Assembly (NCBI RefSeq): GCF_023278565.1
Contig: NC_064680.1
Span: 1,364,001-1,428,000 of the forward strand
DNA: 64,000 nt
DNA from: Colletotrichum lupini
Taxonomy: Eukaryota > Ascomycota > Sordariomycetes > Glomerellales > Glomerellaceae
Direction: 5' to 3'
The notes under the pieces were generated by a model. The model was not told the DNA's origin and did no database searches. It saw nothing but the letters and a program-made list of their open reading frames with translations. Below, piece after piece: positions 33,131 to 44,271 of the stretch (the first letter of the stretch is position 1; each line of letters opens with the position of its first letter). Made by a program: the position numbers and the translations under genes.

Positions 33131-34912
33131 CTAGGAAGCCCCAACTTTACCAACCTGCGATCGCCGTGCATTGACTCGAACCTGAAAGTTTACAGGTTTC
33201 ACGAACCAACAGTTCCTAGTAACCCAGGGAGCGTCCCTACAAATTTCAAAATCAAACTCGTGCAGTAACCTGGGCATCAATTTCGAAATTTCCAAGATGG
33301 AAATGTGTCTTCCGATGCAGGTTCGTGATCCCAGGCCGAACTATCAGCTCGTCAGTGACAGCACTGGAACATGCAATCTCTAGCTCTTCTACAGGTGGCT
33401 TACCGGCATCCAGTGTCTGTTCATCGCTGACAAACGATCGGTATCCGTAGTCAACCATCGATCCGGTCTGAAAGAGGCTGCATCTTCGCCAAAGATGGAC
33501 GGGTGGTGGTGCTCAACCCAAGTGTTGATGCCCACGATGGTCTAATAATGATTAGTGAATGTCAACCAGTCTACAATGCTGACATGGTTTCAACATACCC
33601 CGGCTGGAAAGAATTTCCCTGCAATAGTAGCTCCTCCTTCAGGAACAACTCTCTCGAGGGGAAGCCCAGTCGCGGGATGCAATCTCAATGCCTCTTTAAT
33701 GACTGCCTGGAGGTATGGCAGCTTCAGACTCTCCTGGAAGTTTAGTCGTCGAGGATCACCAGTTCTCTGGGAATAGAATTCGTCAATCTCTTTTTGCAGC
33801 TTGCTCATCTCTTTAGGGTTCCGGAGAAGCTGATATAAAATGGCGCTAAGGCTGATGGCGGTCGTGTCTGAGCCTGCAACCATGTTTGATACACAACCCG
33901 CCAGAACATGGTATTGAGAGAAAGTTGATGAGTCCTCGGAGTGCTTTCCGAGAAATTTGGAGAGAAAGTCCATTGTGCCAGACTGTTCAGAGAGATGCGA
34001 AGTATCCTCAGCATCGACTGCTTTGGGCTTTGCCTGATGGTCTGCCAAGCAACCCTTGGTGAACTCGACGATGAATTGCCTGCCAGTACCCCGTTTACCT
34101 AGCCGACTCCTGATGGGTGCTAAGTAGGAGTGGAGGTACGAGTATACTCCTACCATAGTCGCGTAGTAGATGTGATTTTCGAGATTCTTGATCACCGCTC
34201 CGACATCGAGACCCCGGTCCAGGAATCCAAGTCTCTTGGAGTAGGTGATCATACCAACCACGTCGAATGCGTAACACTGGAACCAATGACCCATGTCAAC
34301 AGGCTCTACCGTCTTTCCTCTGCCACTCATCTCTGAGAGCCTTCTGGAGAACAAGTCCGCACACTCATCGACGTAGCTCTCGTAGTGCACCAAGGAGGAC
34401 ATGCTGTACATGCTTTGATAGAGACGTCGATTTTCGCTGTGGCGCTTCTCGTTTCGGTCCGAGAACAAAGACCATTGATGCGGGTTTGGATCACCCCACG
34501 TGTCGTACCACGTAGACTTTGAAAATGCGTGGCCATGACCGTAGATCACCTTCGCTGCGTGTGGGTCATTGATACTGAATCTATTTGGACCATATCGGAC
34601 AATTGAGCCTTGGAGGAGTTAGCTCATTTACACTGGATTCTTCCAAGTTGATAAAGTCTTCGAGACAAGACTGTGTTTCTGTCCAGTAGAACCCCTCCAA
34701 CAAGACGACTTGCCATATTTTCGGTGCAGCTCAATGTTGTCAACCTCGAAGCGGCCCTGATGAATCCTCCACGCGTACCATAGGTCCGTGAACCGCGCAA
34801 AGAAGGGGCCGGGGACGGATGCGAGTGGGGCCGCGAAGCCGCGATAGATCTTTGCCAGGAGCTGCACTCCCACAAAGAGTGCGACTATCACCAAAAGGAC
34901 GTATGCCTGCAT
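33131..34912 (-). CDS. Cytochrome P450 monooxygenase, four exons, one GC-AG intron
   Basis: CDS complement(join(33131..33340,33404..33541,33599..34608,34714..34912)), 518 aa. An N-terminal anchor (about 4-20, YVLLVIVALFVGVQLLA) is followed by SVPGPFFARFTDLWYAW. Helix I is AGSDTTAIS, ExxR is KEALRLHP, the PERF region is FRPDRW, and the heme loop is FGLGSRTCIG with C457. Residues after intron 1 give SIVRYGPNRFSIND, the normal substrate-region strand. The first intron has donor GCAAGT rather than GT; no GT donor in reach keeps phase. The architecture recalls pisatin demethylase/benzoate hydroxylase-like fungal P450s, so an aromatic or phenolic substrate is possible but unproven. It is divergent from the Rieske oxygenase gene, with 630 bp between the starts, suggesting joint control. 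Confidence 0.88.
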
Positions 34913-35542
34913 TCTATCGATTGATACGGCTGTTGCAGAACCCTCTGTGGATGCTTGGAAATGTGTGTAATCAGATAATCCATCAGTTATCGCAGTTGCT
35001 CATGGGAGATAGCGGGCTCGAGATTGGCAACTATGCGCTATGCAGCTCCCGAGGCTAAGAAAGCTAGCCAAGGCATCTCAAAGGCGGGGTCAATCATTGC
35101 GAGTTTCCACTATCATGGAAGTCAAGGCTCTGAATGACGTACGGTGTCCGCGGACAACCTCATGGCGACCCCGCATGTCTGCTTGCTTGCGGTCCCGGCT
35201 GCTTCGGCCGGCAGTCCGAGCGCAGGATGGTATCTCACTACTAGTCTGTCTAAGCCAACCCATATCCGATGAACACCAATCACATCTTGGGTAAACTGTT
35301 GCTTACTTCTTTCGATGAGTATCAGCGGGGCATCGGCCGAACATCGCTAAAATTAGAAGTTTAGAACGTTGGGCTTTGGACGATGGAGTTGCGATGGGCC
35401 TCTCGGCCCCCGAAATGTTTATCATGGACTTGTTTTTGTCTAACGAAGTTCAGCTTAATTACAAGCAAAGTTCTGCCTCACTTCAAACACATGTTGGTCA
35501 AGCAAATTGAAGCCATTGACAAGAGCAACAGAGAAGTTCAAC
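34913..35542. promoter_or_regulatory. Bidirectional upstream region of P450 and Rieske genes
   Basis: A 630-bp stretch between two divergent start codons. It likely contains both promoters. I see no clear TATA box or palindromic operator; small open frames here look like noise. Confidence 0.4.
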
Positions 35543-36916
35543 ATGCAGAGCACCCTTCCAGCGTCTTGGTATCGTGAGCCAGGCTTCTATCAACTGGAGA
35601 GACGCGCTATCTTCAGTAAATCATGGATCCTAGTCTCACATGTCCACCAATTCAGTGAGCCAGGCAAGTACGCTCGCTATGAGATGGCCGGTTATCCCTT
35701 TTTCATCATTAAAGACCGTGCCGGGAATATCAATGCGTTTCTCAACATCTGCCGCCACAGAGCATTTCCAATTGTCCATGAGAATGAGGGGAAGGCGTTT
35801 GTGCTGTCTTGCAAATATCATGGTATGCGCTCTTACCCGGCCTCTGACTCCGACCTACAGTACTAACACTATGGCAGGGTGGTCTTACAGCATGAATGGA
35901 AACTTGGCCAAGGCGCCTCGATTCGATCAGGTCGAGGACTTTGACAAAAGCGAGTATGAACTCTACAAGGTGCACAGCCATATCGATAGTCTGGGGTTCT
36001 TCTGGATCAACCTGGACGCAGCTGAAAAGCCGACGCTTAGCTGGGAGGAACAGTTCGGTGGCGTTGATAAACAGCCCCGGCTAGAGAACTTCGACATGAG
36101 CAACTATGAGTACGACCACACTTGGTCAATGGAAGGAAAATTCAATTGGAAAACACTGATTGAGAATTACAATGAGGTTCGTGCAATCAACTCCGATCTT
36201 TATAGTTGGTTAGTCTCAAACTGGGTACTAATTCTGTGGGCCTCCTGCAGTGTTATCATTGCCCGACAGCTCACCCTGGCCTCGCACCCTTCTTCAAGGG
36301 CAATAAACAGATGAACTATGGTCTCAATAAGTACTGGGTTGAACACCTCGGTGCAAAAGGAGAGCAACGTGCCAGCTCTGTCAGTCCTACATACATGTTT
36401 CCCAACGCTTCGGTCACTCTCACGTGAGTTAGAGTCATTCCCATGTGCGCTCAAGCAGGCTCAGCTAACTTGGTCTCCAGGCCTGTATTCTTCTACATGA
36501 TGTCAATCGTACCCACATCTGCCACCACGAGCTTGATGCGGTACGAAGTCTATCGGTCAAAAACGGCGACTCCAGAAGAGTTGAAAGAAAAGCTGGACTT
36601 CTTCAGCCAAGTTGAGTCAGAAGACAAATGGCTAGCCAATGGATCGCAGTCCAATCTCAATAGTGATACCTACACAACTGGGCCATTTCACCCTGATGTG
36701 GAGGAAGCGGTTGTCTATGTCATTGGAAAGGTCAAGGGGCTTCTGCATGACCATGTGGCCGAGGAGAGAAAGCGCGGGTCGGAATGGTGGCCGGCTCGCA
36801 GAGGCCCTGTTCAAGCGACGAAATCATCCGCCGAAGAGGATGAGGCGTTCTGTCGGGGTGTTTGTTCGAGCTCTAACATGAACGATAAGGCTGTACCCGA
36901 GGGCTTAGCGTGGTAA
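35543..36916 (+). CDS. Rieske non-heme iron oxygenase, choline-monooxygenase-like, four exons
   Basis: CDS join(35543..35822,35878..36176,36251..36423,36481..36916), 395 aa; all joins keep phase. The Rieske [2Fe-2S] ligands are C70-R-H72 and C90-K-Y-H93, separated by 17 residues as usual. The catalytic domain has the mononuclear iron motif NYNECYHCPTAHPG with H196 and H201. The pattern ECYHCPxAHPG is that of choline/carnitine monooxygenase-like alpha subunits, so an amine or aromatic substrate is plausible. Such enzymes need an electron-donating reductase, not seen in this window. There is no targeting signal I can see. The start is the first ATG before the conserved PASWYREPGFYQLE block. Introns are 55, 74 and 57 bp. 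It is divergent from the P450 at 34912. Confidence 0.9.
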
Positions 36917-37509
36917 TTTAGCTCTGTCTGATTTTTAGGATCTCAAGGATCTAGATAAGTAATCAATCGAGACGCTCAAACCATTGTATATTTCACACGA
37001 GGTGATCACCTGGGCCGAGATAAAAGCTAGATACCCGAGAGAGTTGTTGGGCTACCAGGGAGATACCACCATACCGTTGTCGTCATCAGGAAAATTGTTT
37101 GGTGGAGGCTTACGTTCGCGCTATTGCAGGAGAATAGTTGGAAATAGTAATTTGACGCTCGGGATGTAACGGAGACCGATGTTAATTGCATTAGGAATGT
37201 GGTGGGCGCGTTCGCGTCCAGGGCAATTTAGTGCAGTTCACCAGACCCTACCGCGTCCTGCGGCTCGGTGGTTAACTAGCTCCCTACCGTTGGAAAGTAC
37301 TGTAATTCCAGTCTAATCCCAAAGGCACTCCAGTTCGATACTTGGAAATTGGCAAAAGACGAGTCAGTGGTGATATCTAGGGTAAATTACGATCATACTT
37401 CAAAACGATGGCCTGTCGACGACATAATTGACATTGAAACATACCCGCAACTGCTGCTAATTCAATTACCAATTATTCCACGTTCAACTGCTTGACCTCA
37501 ACTATCATC
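36917..37509. other. Intergenic region, Rieske to DUF924 gene
   Basis: A 593-bp spacer between two plus-strand genes. Nothing recognised; a short open frame at 36984-37169 lacks support. Confidence 0.45.
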
Positions 37510-38301
37510 ATGGCCGGCTTCACTTCCACACTGCCCCGCACGCTTCTATCTCCATCTCTATACACCCATGTACACAATGTTTGGTTTCAAGGCGTAGCAC
37601 CTCATGCCAAGATTGCCTCACGAGAAGTAATGACGTGTTGGTTCGGCCAGGGATCCCCGGAAGACCGTCGAGCATTTGACGACGCCTGCACGAAAGAGTT
37701 CGCGGCCGCTCTAGAGTCCATCGGACCCGAAAAGTTCCCTCTTCCGCCTTCGAACAGCTTTTCAGAGGAGTCTGCCACAGCCGAAAACATTGCGGGTCCA
37801 TTGATGCAAAGCATCAACACCTCGGACGGAGAAACCAAGAGCATGCAGACACTTGCACTCATTCTCCTGCTCGATCAAATACCCCGAAACATATTCAGGA
37901 CACGCAAGGCCGTCATCTACACGCATTACGATCGGCTTGCAGGGGCAGTTCTCCGCAGCCTCATGAGTGCTGAATCGCGCCCTGACATGCATTCCTCGCT
38001 CCGATTGGCGCCTGCGCAACGTATGTGGTTTTATATGCCGCTGATGCACTCCGAACATATTGAAGACCACGAGACACACATCAAAGTTGTCAGCGAGATG
38101 CAAGAAGAGTTTCGAGAGCAGGGGGACAAGCAGAGCGAGGACTATATCGAGGACAGCCTAGAGTTCGAGAAGACGCATAAGCATCTGATCGAGCGGTTTG
38201 GGAGGTATCCGCACCGTAATGCGCAGCTGGGCAGATCGATGACGAAAGAAGAGGAGGAATACCTTCGAAGCGGAGGAGAACACTTCGGAACCGCAGTGTG
38301 A
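37510..38301 (+). CDS. DUF924 family protein
   Basis: A single exon of 263 aa. Family hallmarks of the DUF924 (TPR-like) fold are visible: VMTCWFGQGSPEDRRAFDDACTK at the start of the domain, then LALILLLDQIPRNIFR in the middle, then MWFYMPLMHSEHIEDHE and FGRYPHRNAQLGR near the C-terminus. The molecular role of DUF924 is not established. The first 30 residues before the domain could be a weak mitochondrial-type leader (basic, Ser/Thr-rich) but this is speculative. The ATG at 37510 was chosen because no earlier in-frame ATG exists. It is convergent with the bisphosphatase gene, stops only 105 bp apart. Confidence 0.88.
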   Translation: MAGFTSTLPRTLLSPSLYTHVHNVWFQGVAPHAKIASREVMTCWFGQGSPEDRRAFDDACTKEFAAALESIGPEKFPLPPSNSFSEESATAENIAGPLMQSINTSDGETKSMQTLALILLLDQIPRNIFRTRKAVIYTHYDRLAGAVLRSLMSAESRPDMHSSLRLAPAQRMWFYMPLMHSEHIEDHETHIKVVSEMQEEFREQGDKQSEDYIEDSLEFEKTHKHLIERFGRYPHRNAQLGRSMTKEEEEYLRSGGEHFGTAV

Positions 38302-38406
38302 TAAGACGTGGGGATTAGCTAAATGTGTGTTTGTAGCTGTATATAAACAGGGCATACATGTAAGAATATCTCAATCCTTCTCATTCTACCTTACTATGAC
38401 CACATC

Positions 38407-39411
38407 TCATCCAAGAAGAACCTGCTTAACAATCCTCACCTCCTCCGTCGTGCCGCAAATTAGACCCGCTCTACCATCGCAATCCTTCTGAATCTTCTCA
38501 AGCAGTGGTCTGCCATCCGTGGGGTCAATGGCTTGGCCACCCGCACACTCCATGATCAGAGCAATCGGGTATAGCTCGTAGAGGAATCTGAGCTTGGGAA
38601 GAACACCGGGAGTAACAGGCATAACATAGACTCCATGACCCTTGACAAGCGCATGCACAATGTCGGGTACAAGGCCGCCGCAGTACCGCAGCGTGTACTT
38701 CTCCTTGATGAAGCGCGTAATGAGAGCGCTGTACCTCTCATCGTCCGCCGCATGTCGCAGGTTCGCGGGCGCAAAGTAACGCGTCTTGAAGGGTGCGTCA
38801 GCCAATTTGACGACCGGCCGGATGACCTCGCAATCTTCCACGCCGTTCGGGCCGTATCCGATCTCAAAGCAAGCGGAGTCGGCGCCGGGGATCCGCACGG
38901 CGACAATGGCGGTAGTCCGGGGTCCGATGACACCAATAACGGCCGCAATCTGCTTCTCAACCGGTGACTGGCCCACCGCGGTGCGCCCATCCCAGATGCC
39001 GACAATTGTTCCAACCGTCCAGTTTGGCGCAATGATGGAGCTGCCGTCAAGGGGATCGAAAGCGACGGTGTACTCCTCTGAGGTTGCAGGGATCTCGTTT
39101 GCGCCAGCGCTCGCTTGTGGCCTCGCAGGCTTCTCGATCGGGTCCTCCTCACTGCTTGCGGTCTGGATTGAGGGGCATCTCGCAATAGCTTCGCGCATTA
39201 CGTTCTCGGAGAGCACGTCGACGTTGAGCTGGTCGTCACCAAAGGCGTTTGCTGTCCCAGCATGTGAGACGTGCTGGGATGCCTGCAGCGTCTTGGCGAT
39301 GCCGGAAATGGCGTCAAGGACTGCCGGGATTACATCGCTGCGGAGAGACGAGCGGTCCCCTTGCGGAATCACCTTCTCCAAAAGCTGCGCAAGAGCTGGC
39401 GATGCCGACAT
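38407..39411 (-). CDS. Fructose/sedoheptulose-bisphosphatase-like protein
   Basis: An intronless gene of 334 aa from the ATG at 39411 (MSASPALAQLLEK); an in-frame ATG at 39528 would add 39 residues without family character. Metal-site segments of the FBPase superfamily are present: SSEEDP, the signature AFDPLDGSSII, and MECAGGQAIDP. The domain GTIVGIWDG and the KEKYTLRYCGGLVPDIVHAL region look more like plastid-type sedoheptulose-bisphosphatase than fungal gluconeogenic FBP1. The likely reaction is removal of the 1-phosphate from a sugar bisphosphate, in the cytosol. Why it sits amid oxygenase and transporter genes is unclear; a substrate-specific phosphatase or an acquired gene are options. 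Coding sequence is GC-rich with no break. Confidence 0.85.
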   Translation of the reverse strand: MSASPALAQLLEKVIPQGDRSSLRSDVIPAVLDAISGIAKTLQASQHVSHAGTANAFGDDQLNVDVLSENVMREAIARCPSIQTASSEEDPIEKPARPQASAGANEIPATSEEYTVAFDPLDGSSIIAPNWTVGTIVGIWDGRTAVGQSPVEKQIAAVIGVIGPRTTAIVAVRIPGADSACFEIGYGPNGVEDCEVIRPVVKLADAPFKTRYFAPANLRHAADDERYSALITRFIKEKYTLRYCGGLVPDIVHALVKGHGVYVMPVTPGVLPKLRFLYELYPIALIMECAGGQAIDPTDGRPLLEKIQKDCDGRAGLICGTTEEVRIVKQVLLG

Positions 39412-39850
39412 GACTGGTTGTGAACTTGGTATGTGAGGCCCCTCAGAAAGTGTTGAGTCAGGACCGAAGTGAGTTATTTTAGGATCAGTGAAGTTGCGAG
39501 AATTTACGCTACGGCATGGCCCCCACACATTCTCGACGGGTTCTCCCTTGATCCACCATTCTCACACTCATGGCGTCAAACTCAAACTCACGACTACTGG
39601 ACGCAAAGTACTTACACCTGAATCGAGACATCATGAGCTCTAGAAACCTGGAAAGCTTTCTTGTCTGCTGACTATATTTGCACTGGGTTACAGGTCCGCT
39701 CGTCTTAAAATGCTGCATTTTCTCCAGTAAGACACCTTGTTGAGATATTGAATCGATCTGTCAGCAAAAGATAGAGCTCATATCTTATCGCGCACTTTGT
39801 CACTCCGCGTCTGTGATTCGCTAATGATTATCTACGAGAAGAGCAAATCA
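39412..39850. other. Intergenic region, bisphosphatase to MFS gene
   Basis: A 439-bp stretch with the promoter of the bisphosphatase gene and the 3' end of the MFS gene, both on the minus strand. Nothing else seen. Confidence 0.45.
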
Positions 39851-41714
39851 CTAAGTTTGTGAGCTTTCCTCACCAGAGTCTCCCCCCTGCCGTTTGAATC
39901 CATCGTAAAACCGCCTTTCCTCAAATACCCGTATATCATCATCGAAGTTGACCTTGCCAAGTTTTCGTGCCTTCAATATTTTCCTTCTCACTCTCATCAC
40001 ATCGTACTCCGTGTTCCGGGTCAACCACCAAGTCCATAGGTTGGCGACAAAGGAGGCGATAGTTGTCGCCGCTGCTATCGCGAAGCTTGTTTTGTAACCA
40101 TTGTATGCAAACTTTGACTGGAACAGCTGCGGCCCAATGACGCCGCCTAGCTGGGCTATACCCGATTGGAGACCAAGCGTGAAGGCCGTCCCCGTAGATC
40201 CAGAGAGTGTGGCAGATCTCCAGGCCCAGAACGGAATGAAGTATGATTGGTAGAACAAAGTTCCCAAGATGCAAGAGATGTAGATGCCATACCGATTGGT
40301 GATCGTGAAGAAGAGAACAAAACATACAACCATGCCGGACATGAGTATCCTAACCTTCTAGTCAGTGACTCATACCTCGTATCTCAACTCTTGAATAAGA
40401 CTCACATGATGTAGGCTGGCCGGACGATATACGCCCTCGACATGAACCACGCCAAAAATATCAAGCCCACGATGGCGGCAAACGCAGGAGGCATATTCAA
40501 CAGCTGATTCCTCGGCAGCCCCACAAAGCCAAGATTAGTAACAATGGTAGGCAAGTACCATGTCAACGCGTATCCTCCAATGTTGATGAGCGTCTGCGAC
40601 AGCATGAATGACCAAATCAACGGTGTTCGTAAGACCGCCCAAATCTCTTTGCCGGCGAAATCAGGATCGTTAGTCAGGGGCGCGTTCTCCGGTAACCTGG
40701 CCTCTACAAACTCTTGTTCCCTCTCTGTCAGGAAGCGCCTGCTGCGCGGTGACTTGGGATAGTCTGGTAGCAGCCAAAATGCCACACCAGAGAAGACGAT
40801 GGTAGCCAGTCCTTCGAGAAGGTACACCCATCTCCAAGCACTAATACCACGAATCCCGTTCATATAGCTGATACCATAACATAAAATAGATCCGATGATA
40901 CCTGCCAGGTTGGACATTGCAAAGAACCAAGTCACTGGTTTGCCTATCTCATCTGTGCGGTACCAGCTAGACAACTGGGCCATGATGCCCGGAAACATCC
41001 CCGCTTCGAACATCCTGGGATGCAGTCAGCACGCCTTTGGCCTAGATATCATACAGGGACTCGAGACTCACCCAAGCAGAAATCGCATAGCGTAAAGTTG
41101 ATGCCGATTTTGAGCTGCAGCTTGGCAGGCTGTAATGATTCCCCAGGTGAGGAAGATACGAGACTGCCAAAGATGTGGACTCATACGCTTCAGGAGAAGA
41201 TTACTGGGTGCTTCAAAGATGATGTAGGCGATCTACCCTTTGTTAGTGTTTCATAACGATGACCGAAGTTGCGCCATAAGCCTAGGTAGTTACTTACACC
41301 ATAGATGGATCCGACCCAATTGTATTGGTCAGACGTCATGTCGAGCTCTTTCATGATATTCCGGGACTCTCCCGCCTGCAATACCCGCACATTTGCAGCA
41401 TTGGTTTGGTCAATCTGGAAATTCGTCAGTGCGCTGGGTCGAATGGCTTCAGCCAATCTACAAAATTGCTTCACCTGCTTGATCATAAACATTACGCCGA
41501 TGAGAAGTAGGAAGGCCTTGTCAACTTTGTTGATGACGGATCTTTCCTCTTCCGCAGAAAACGTTGAAAGAAATGCCGCTCGAGCTTCTGGGTCATCTCG
41601 TAGGTTGTCGACGTTGGCCCGGGCCACGGCTGCGTTGGCTTGCTGCTTCCGGCTCGCGGCCGTTGCATCGTGGTCGATCCAGACTTCGTCGGGCTGTATC
41701 GGTGCACTCATCAT
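39851..41714 (-). CDS. Major facilitator superfamily transporter, anion/cation symporter (Dal5-like) type, five exons
   Basis: CDS complement(join(39851..40349,40406..41014,41072..41232,41298..41414,41475..41714)), 541 aa. A long charged N-terminus with VDKAFLLLIGVMFM starts TM1; next comes QIDQTNAANVR, where many Dal5-like proteins have an LDRxNIGNA motif. Then SDQYNWVGSIYGIAYIIFEAPSN and LLLKRM follow, the loop typical of the Dal5/Tna1 group, and MFEAGMFPG with LSSWYR. Twelve membrane helices can be traced. Family members import small anions such as allantoate, nicotinate, or vitamins across the plasma membrane, so uptake of an organic acid or N-compound is the best guess. The last intron joins AT|G ATA CTC. 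Its start is 763 bp from the divergent luciferase-like monooxygenase gene, implying co-regulation. Confidence 0.88.
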
Positions 41715-42477
41715 GGAACCCGCGATAGCTAAATTAAGCCATTCTAGTAGTTGAGGGTCAACTTCCAACGGAGGTGGTCTTTAAAGTCAAGTAACTGATT
41801 GGTGCCGACATCTAATACCCGATGCCGGCATTGCTTGCCATCTGCATCTCGATACCGATTTTCTTATCAGCGGGGATTCAGGGGAATGCGCATGATGTGC
41901 TCGAAGTTGATATGACGATATAAAGCCTGGAGTGTGATGGGCTCTTACAGAGTGCTTCTGAAGCGTTGCTGTATCTGCACATCATTCGCTGAAGCGCGCC
42001 GAGAACTGATGGCGGAATCATGGCCCACCCTTCCATCATCTGCAGGATTCTTGCGTACCAACCCAACGACATTGTGTTCGCAGGGCCAGTCCGGCTAATG
42101 TCCGCGTCCTTCTAATACATCTTCAGCATTTCTTTCTGGTCGGGAAAATACACAGACCGGCGAGGAAATGTTTCCCAAGTCCGATAAAGGAGTCCGACGA
42201 CCTCATAGATGGGGATTAAGGTAGCATCTGTCGGAAAATATCCGTAGGATTTCCGCACGCAACATGCAGATGAGATGACGCCAAAGAGACATGGATGTTA
42301 TAAACTACAGACACTGGCTTGGGATTGGCTTTATTGTGCCACCAAGGGCAAAGCAAGTCACAACTAAACCTAGGCCAAATCCAAATTTACGAATAGCGGC
42401 CCTTTTCCGGCTCCGGCAATTGGTTGTACGGTATCGAAATCTACTTTTATTGACACTTTTGAACGACCACAGTAACT
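41715..42477. promoter_or_regulatory. Bidirectional upstream region of MFS and flavin monooxygenase genes
   Basis: 763 bp between divergent start codons. It presumably holds both promoters. I see no convincing TATA box, operator or repeat. Confidence 0.4.
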
Positions 42478-44271
42478 ATGGCTTCCTCAAAGAGTCAAGA
42501 CGGCGGTACAAGTGCCAAGCCCCAAAAGCAGATTCTTCTCAATGCCTTTGATATGTTCACTGTGGGACACCTGTCCTTTGGCCAATGGCGTAATCCCAAA
42601 GACAGAGCCAAAGACAAACGCCGCGATCTCACCTATTGGACAGACCTAGCAAAGCTCCTCGATAAAGGAGGGTTTGTGGGCTTGTTCTTGGCCGATACTT
42701 TTGGCCCATACGACACGTTAGCGTCACCTCATCCTCTGCTCCAGCCAACACCGTCATTGCTAACATGGCTTTCAGATACAAGGGGAGCGCAGAGCCATCG
42801 GTCAGAACAGGCGCCCAATGGCCTATGGCCGACCCTGTCATCGTGAGTATGACCTCGGCAGCGATGCCTTCGTCGCGCATGCACCCTCCGATATGCCCCG
42901 CGGATGACTAACATGATATCAGCCCGTTTCCGCAATGGCTGCTGTCACCAAGAATCTTGGATTTGCCATCACAACGTCAACTTCGTACGAGCAGGCATAC
43001 GTGGTTGCAAAACGCTTCAGCACCCTCGATCACTTGACGAAGGGACGTTTTGGATGGAACATTGTCACCAGCTGGAAGGAATCAGCTTCAAAAGCTGTAA
43101 GGTCCTCTTCTTGATGTTCTTGGGCTCTACATCTCACATTAAACGGCAGGTTGGCCTTCCGTTAGTTGAACACGACACCCGGTACTCAAATGCAGACGAG
43201 TACTTGCGAGTTTTGTACAAGTAAGTCTTAGATTGAAGAAATTGCTCATTCAGGTGCACTGACAAGATTATGTAGATTGTGGGAGGGCTCTTGGTCAGAT
43301 ACCGCATTGGTAGAAGATGCAGAGAAAGGCATATACTCGGATTACTCTCAAATTCGTCCCATCCATCACCATGGCAAGTTCCACGTCGATGCACCTTTTC
43401 TGACAGACCCTTCTCCCCAACGTACGCCTGTGCTGTTCCAGGCCGGCACATCTCCGTAAGTTTCACGTACCTTTCAGTGTCTTGAACCTGGATGCTGATC
43501 ATTCCTGAAAGCGCGGGCATCAAATTCGGTTCCACCCACGCTGAAGGCATCTTTGTTGCCGGTCTCTCCCCACATGTTGTAGCACCAAGAGTCAAGGCCA
43601 TCCGCGAAGGCGCCATCGCCGCAGGACGAGACCCCTACTCCGTCAAAGTTTTCGCCATGATAACCCCGATTATCGGCAAAGATGAAGAAGACGCCAAAAG
43701 AAAGTACGAAGAAGCCCTCAAGTACGTCCTCATCGAAGGTGGCCTTGCCCAATTCTCCGCGACTACAGGCATCGATGTTTCTCAGTTTGACCTTGACCAC
43801 GAACTCACCGAGGCGGACGTTGCGAGCCACCTTCAACGTATTCACTCGTCGCTATACAACTTGCGCTATCGTGGCGATGATGTGCCAAAGTTGACGCCCC
43901 GAAACCTGGGCACGGTCACGGCAATCGGTGGGAACGGGGCTATGCCGTTCGGTACCGCGGCCCAGGTTGCGGACGTATTCCAGGAGTGGGTGGATATTGC
44001 CGACGTTGATGGATTCAACATTGGTTACGTTGTTACGCCTGGCAGCTTTGAAGATGCCGTCGAGTACCTCGTCCCAGAGCTCCGTAGCAGAGGATTATTG
44101 CCGCCGGCGATTCCTGATGACGAGCCGGCTCCTACTTTCAGAGAGCAGATCTATGGGCTTGGACAAAAGGGGTTGAGGTCTGACCACCCGGGATTCAAGT
44201 ACAAGTATGATACTTACGAAGAGACTATCGCCAAGGAAAGTGCTGCGAAAGCTGCAACGGCGGAACATTGA
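42478..44271 (+). CDS. Luciferase-like, FMNH2-dependent monooxygenase (NtaA/SnaA/DszA family), six exons
   Basis: CDS join(42478..42716,42776..42842,42923..43096,43150..43220,43276..43455,43512..44271), 496 aa, all phases consistent. The TIM-barrel family is clear from KQILLNAFDMF, FVGLFLADTFGPYDTYKGSAE, the TSTSYEQAYVVAKRFSTLDHL block, GRFGWNIVTSW, FQAGTSPAG and the late GFNIGYVVTPGSFEDAV. Members (nitrilotriacetate monooxygenase A, DszA) oxidise C-N or C-S bonds using FMNH2 delivered by a separate flavin reductase. No reductase gene is adjacent; a truncated one lies 28 kb away at 14163. Length is normal for the family and there is no targeting signal. It is divergent from the MFS transporter gene, which could import its substrate. 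Confidence 0.92.
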
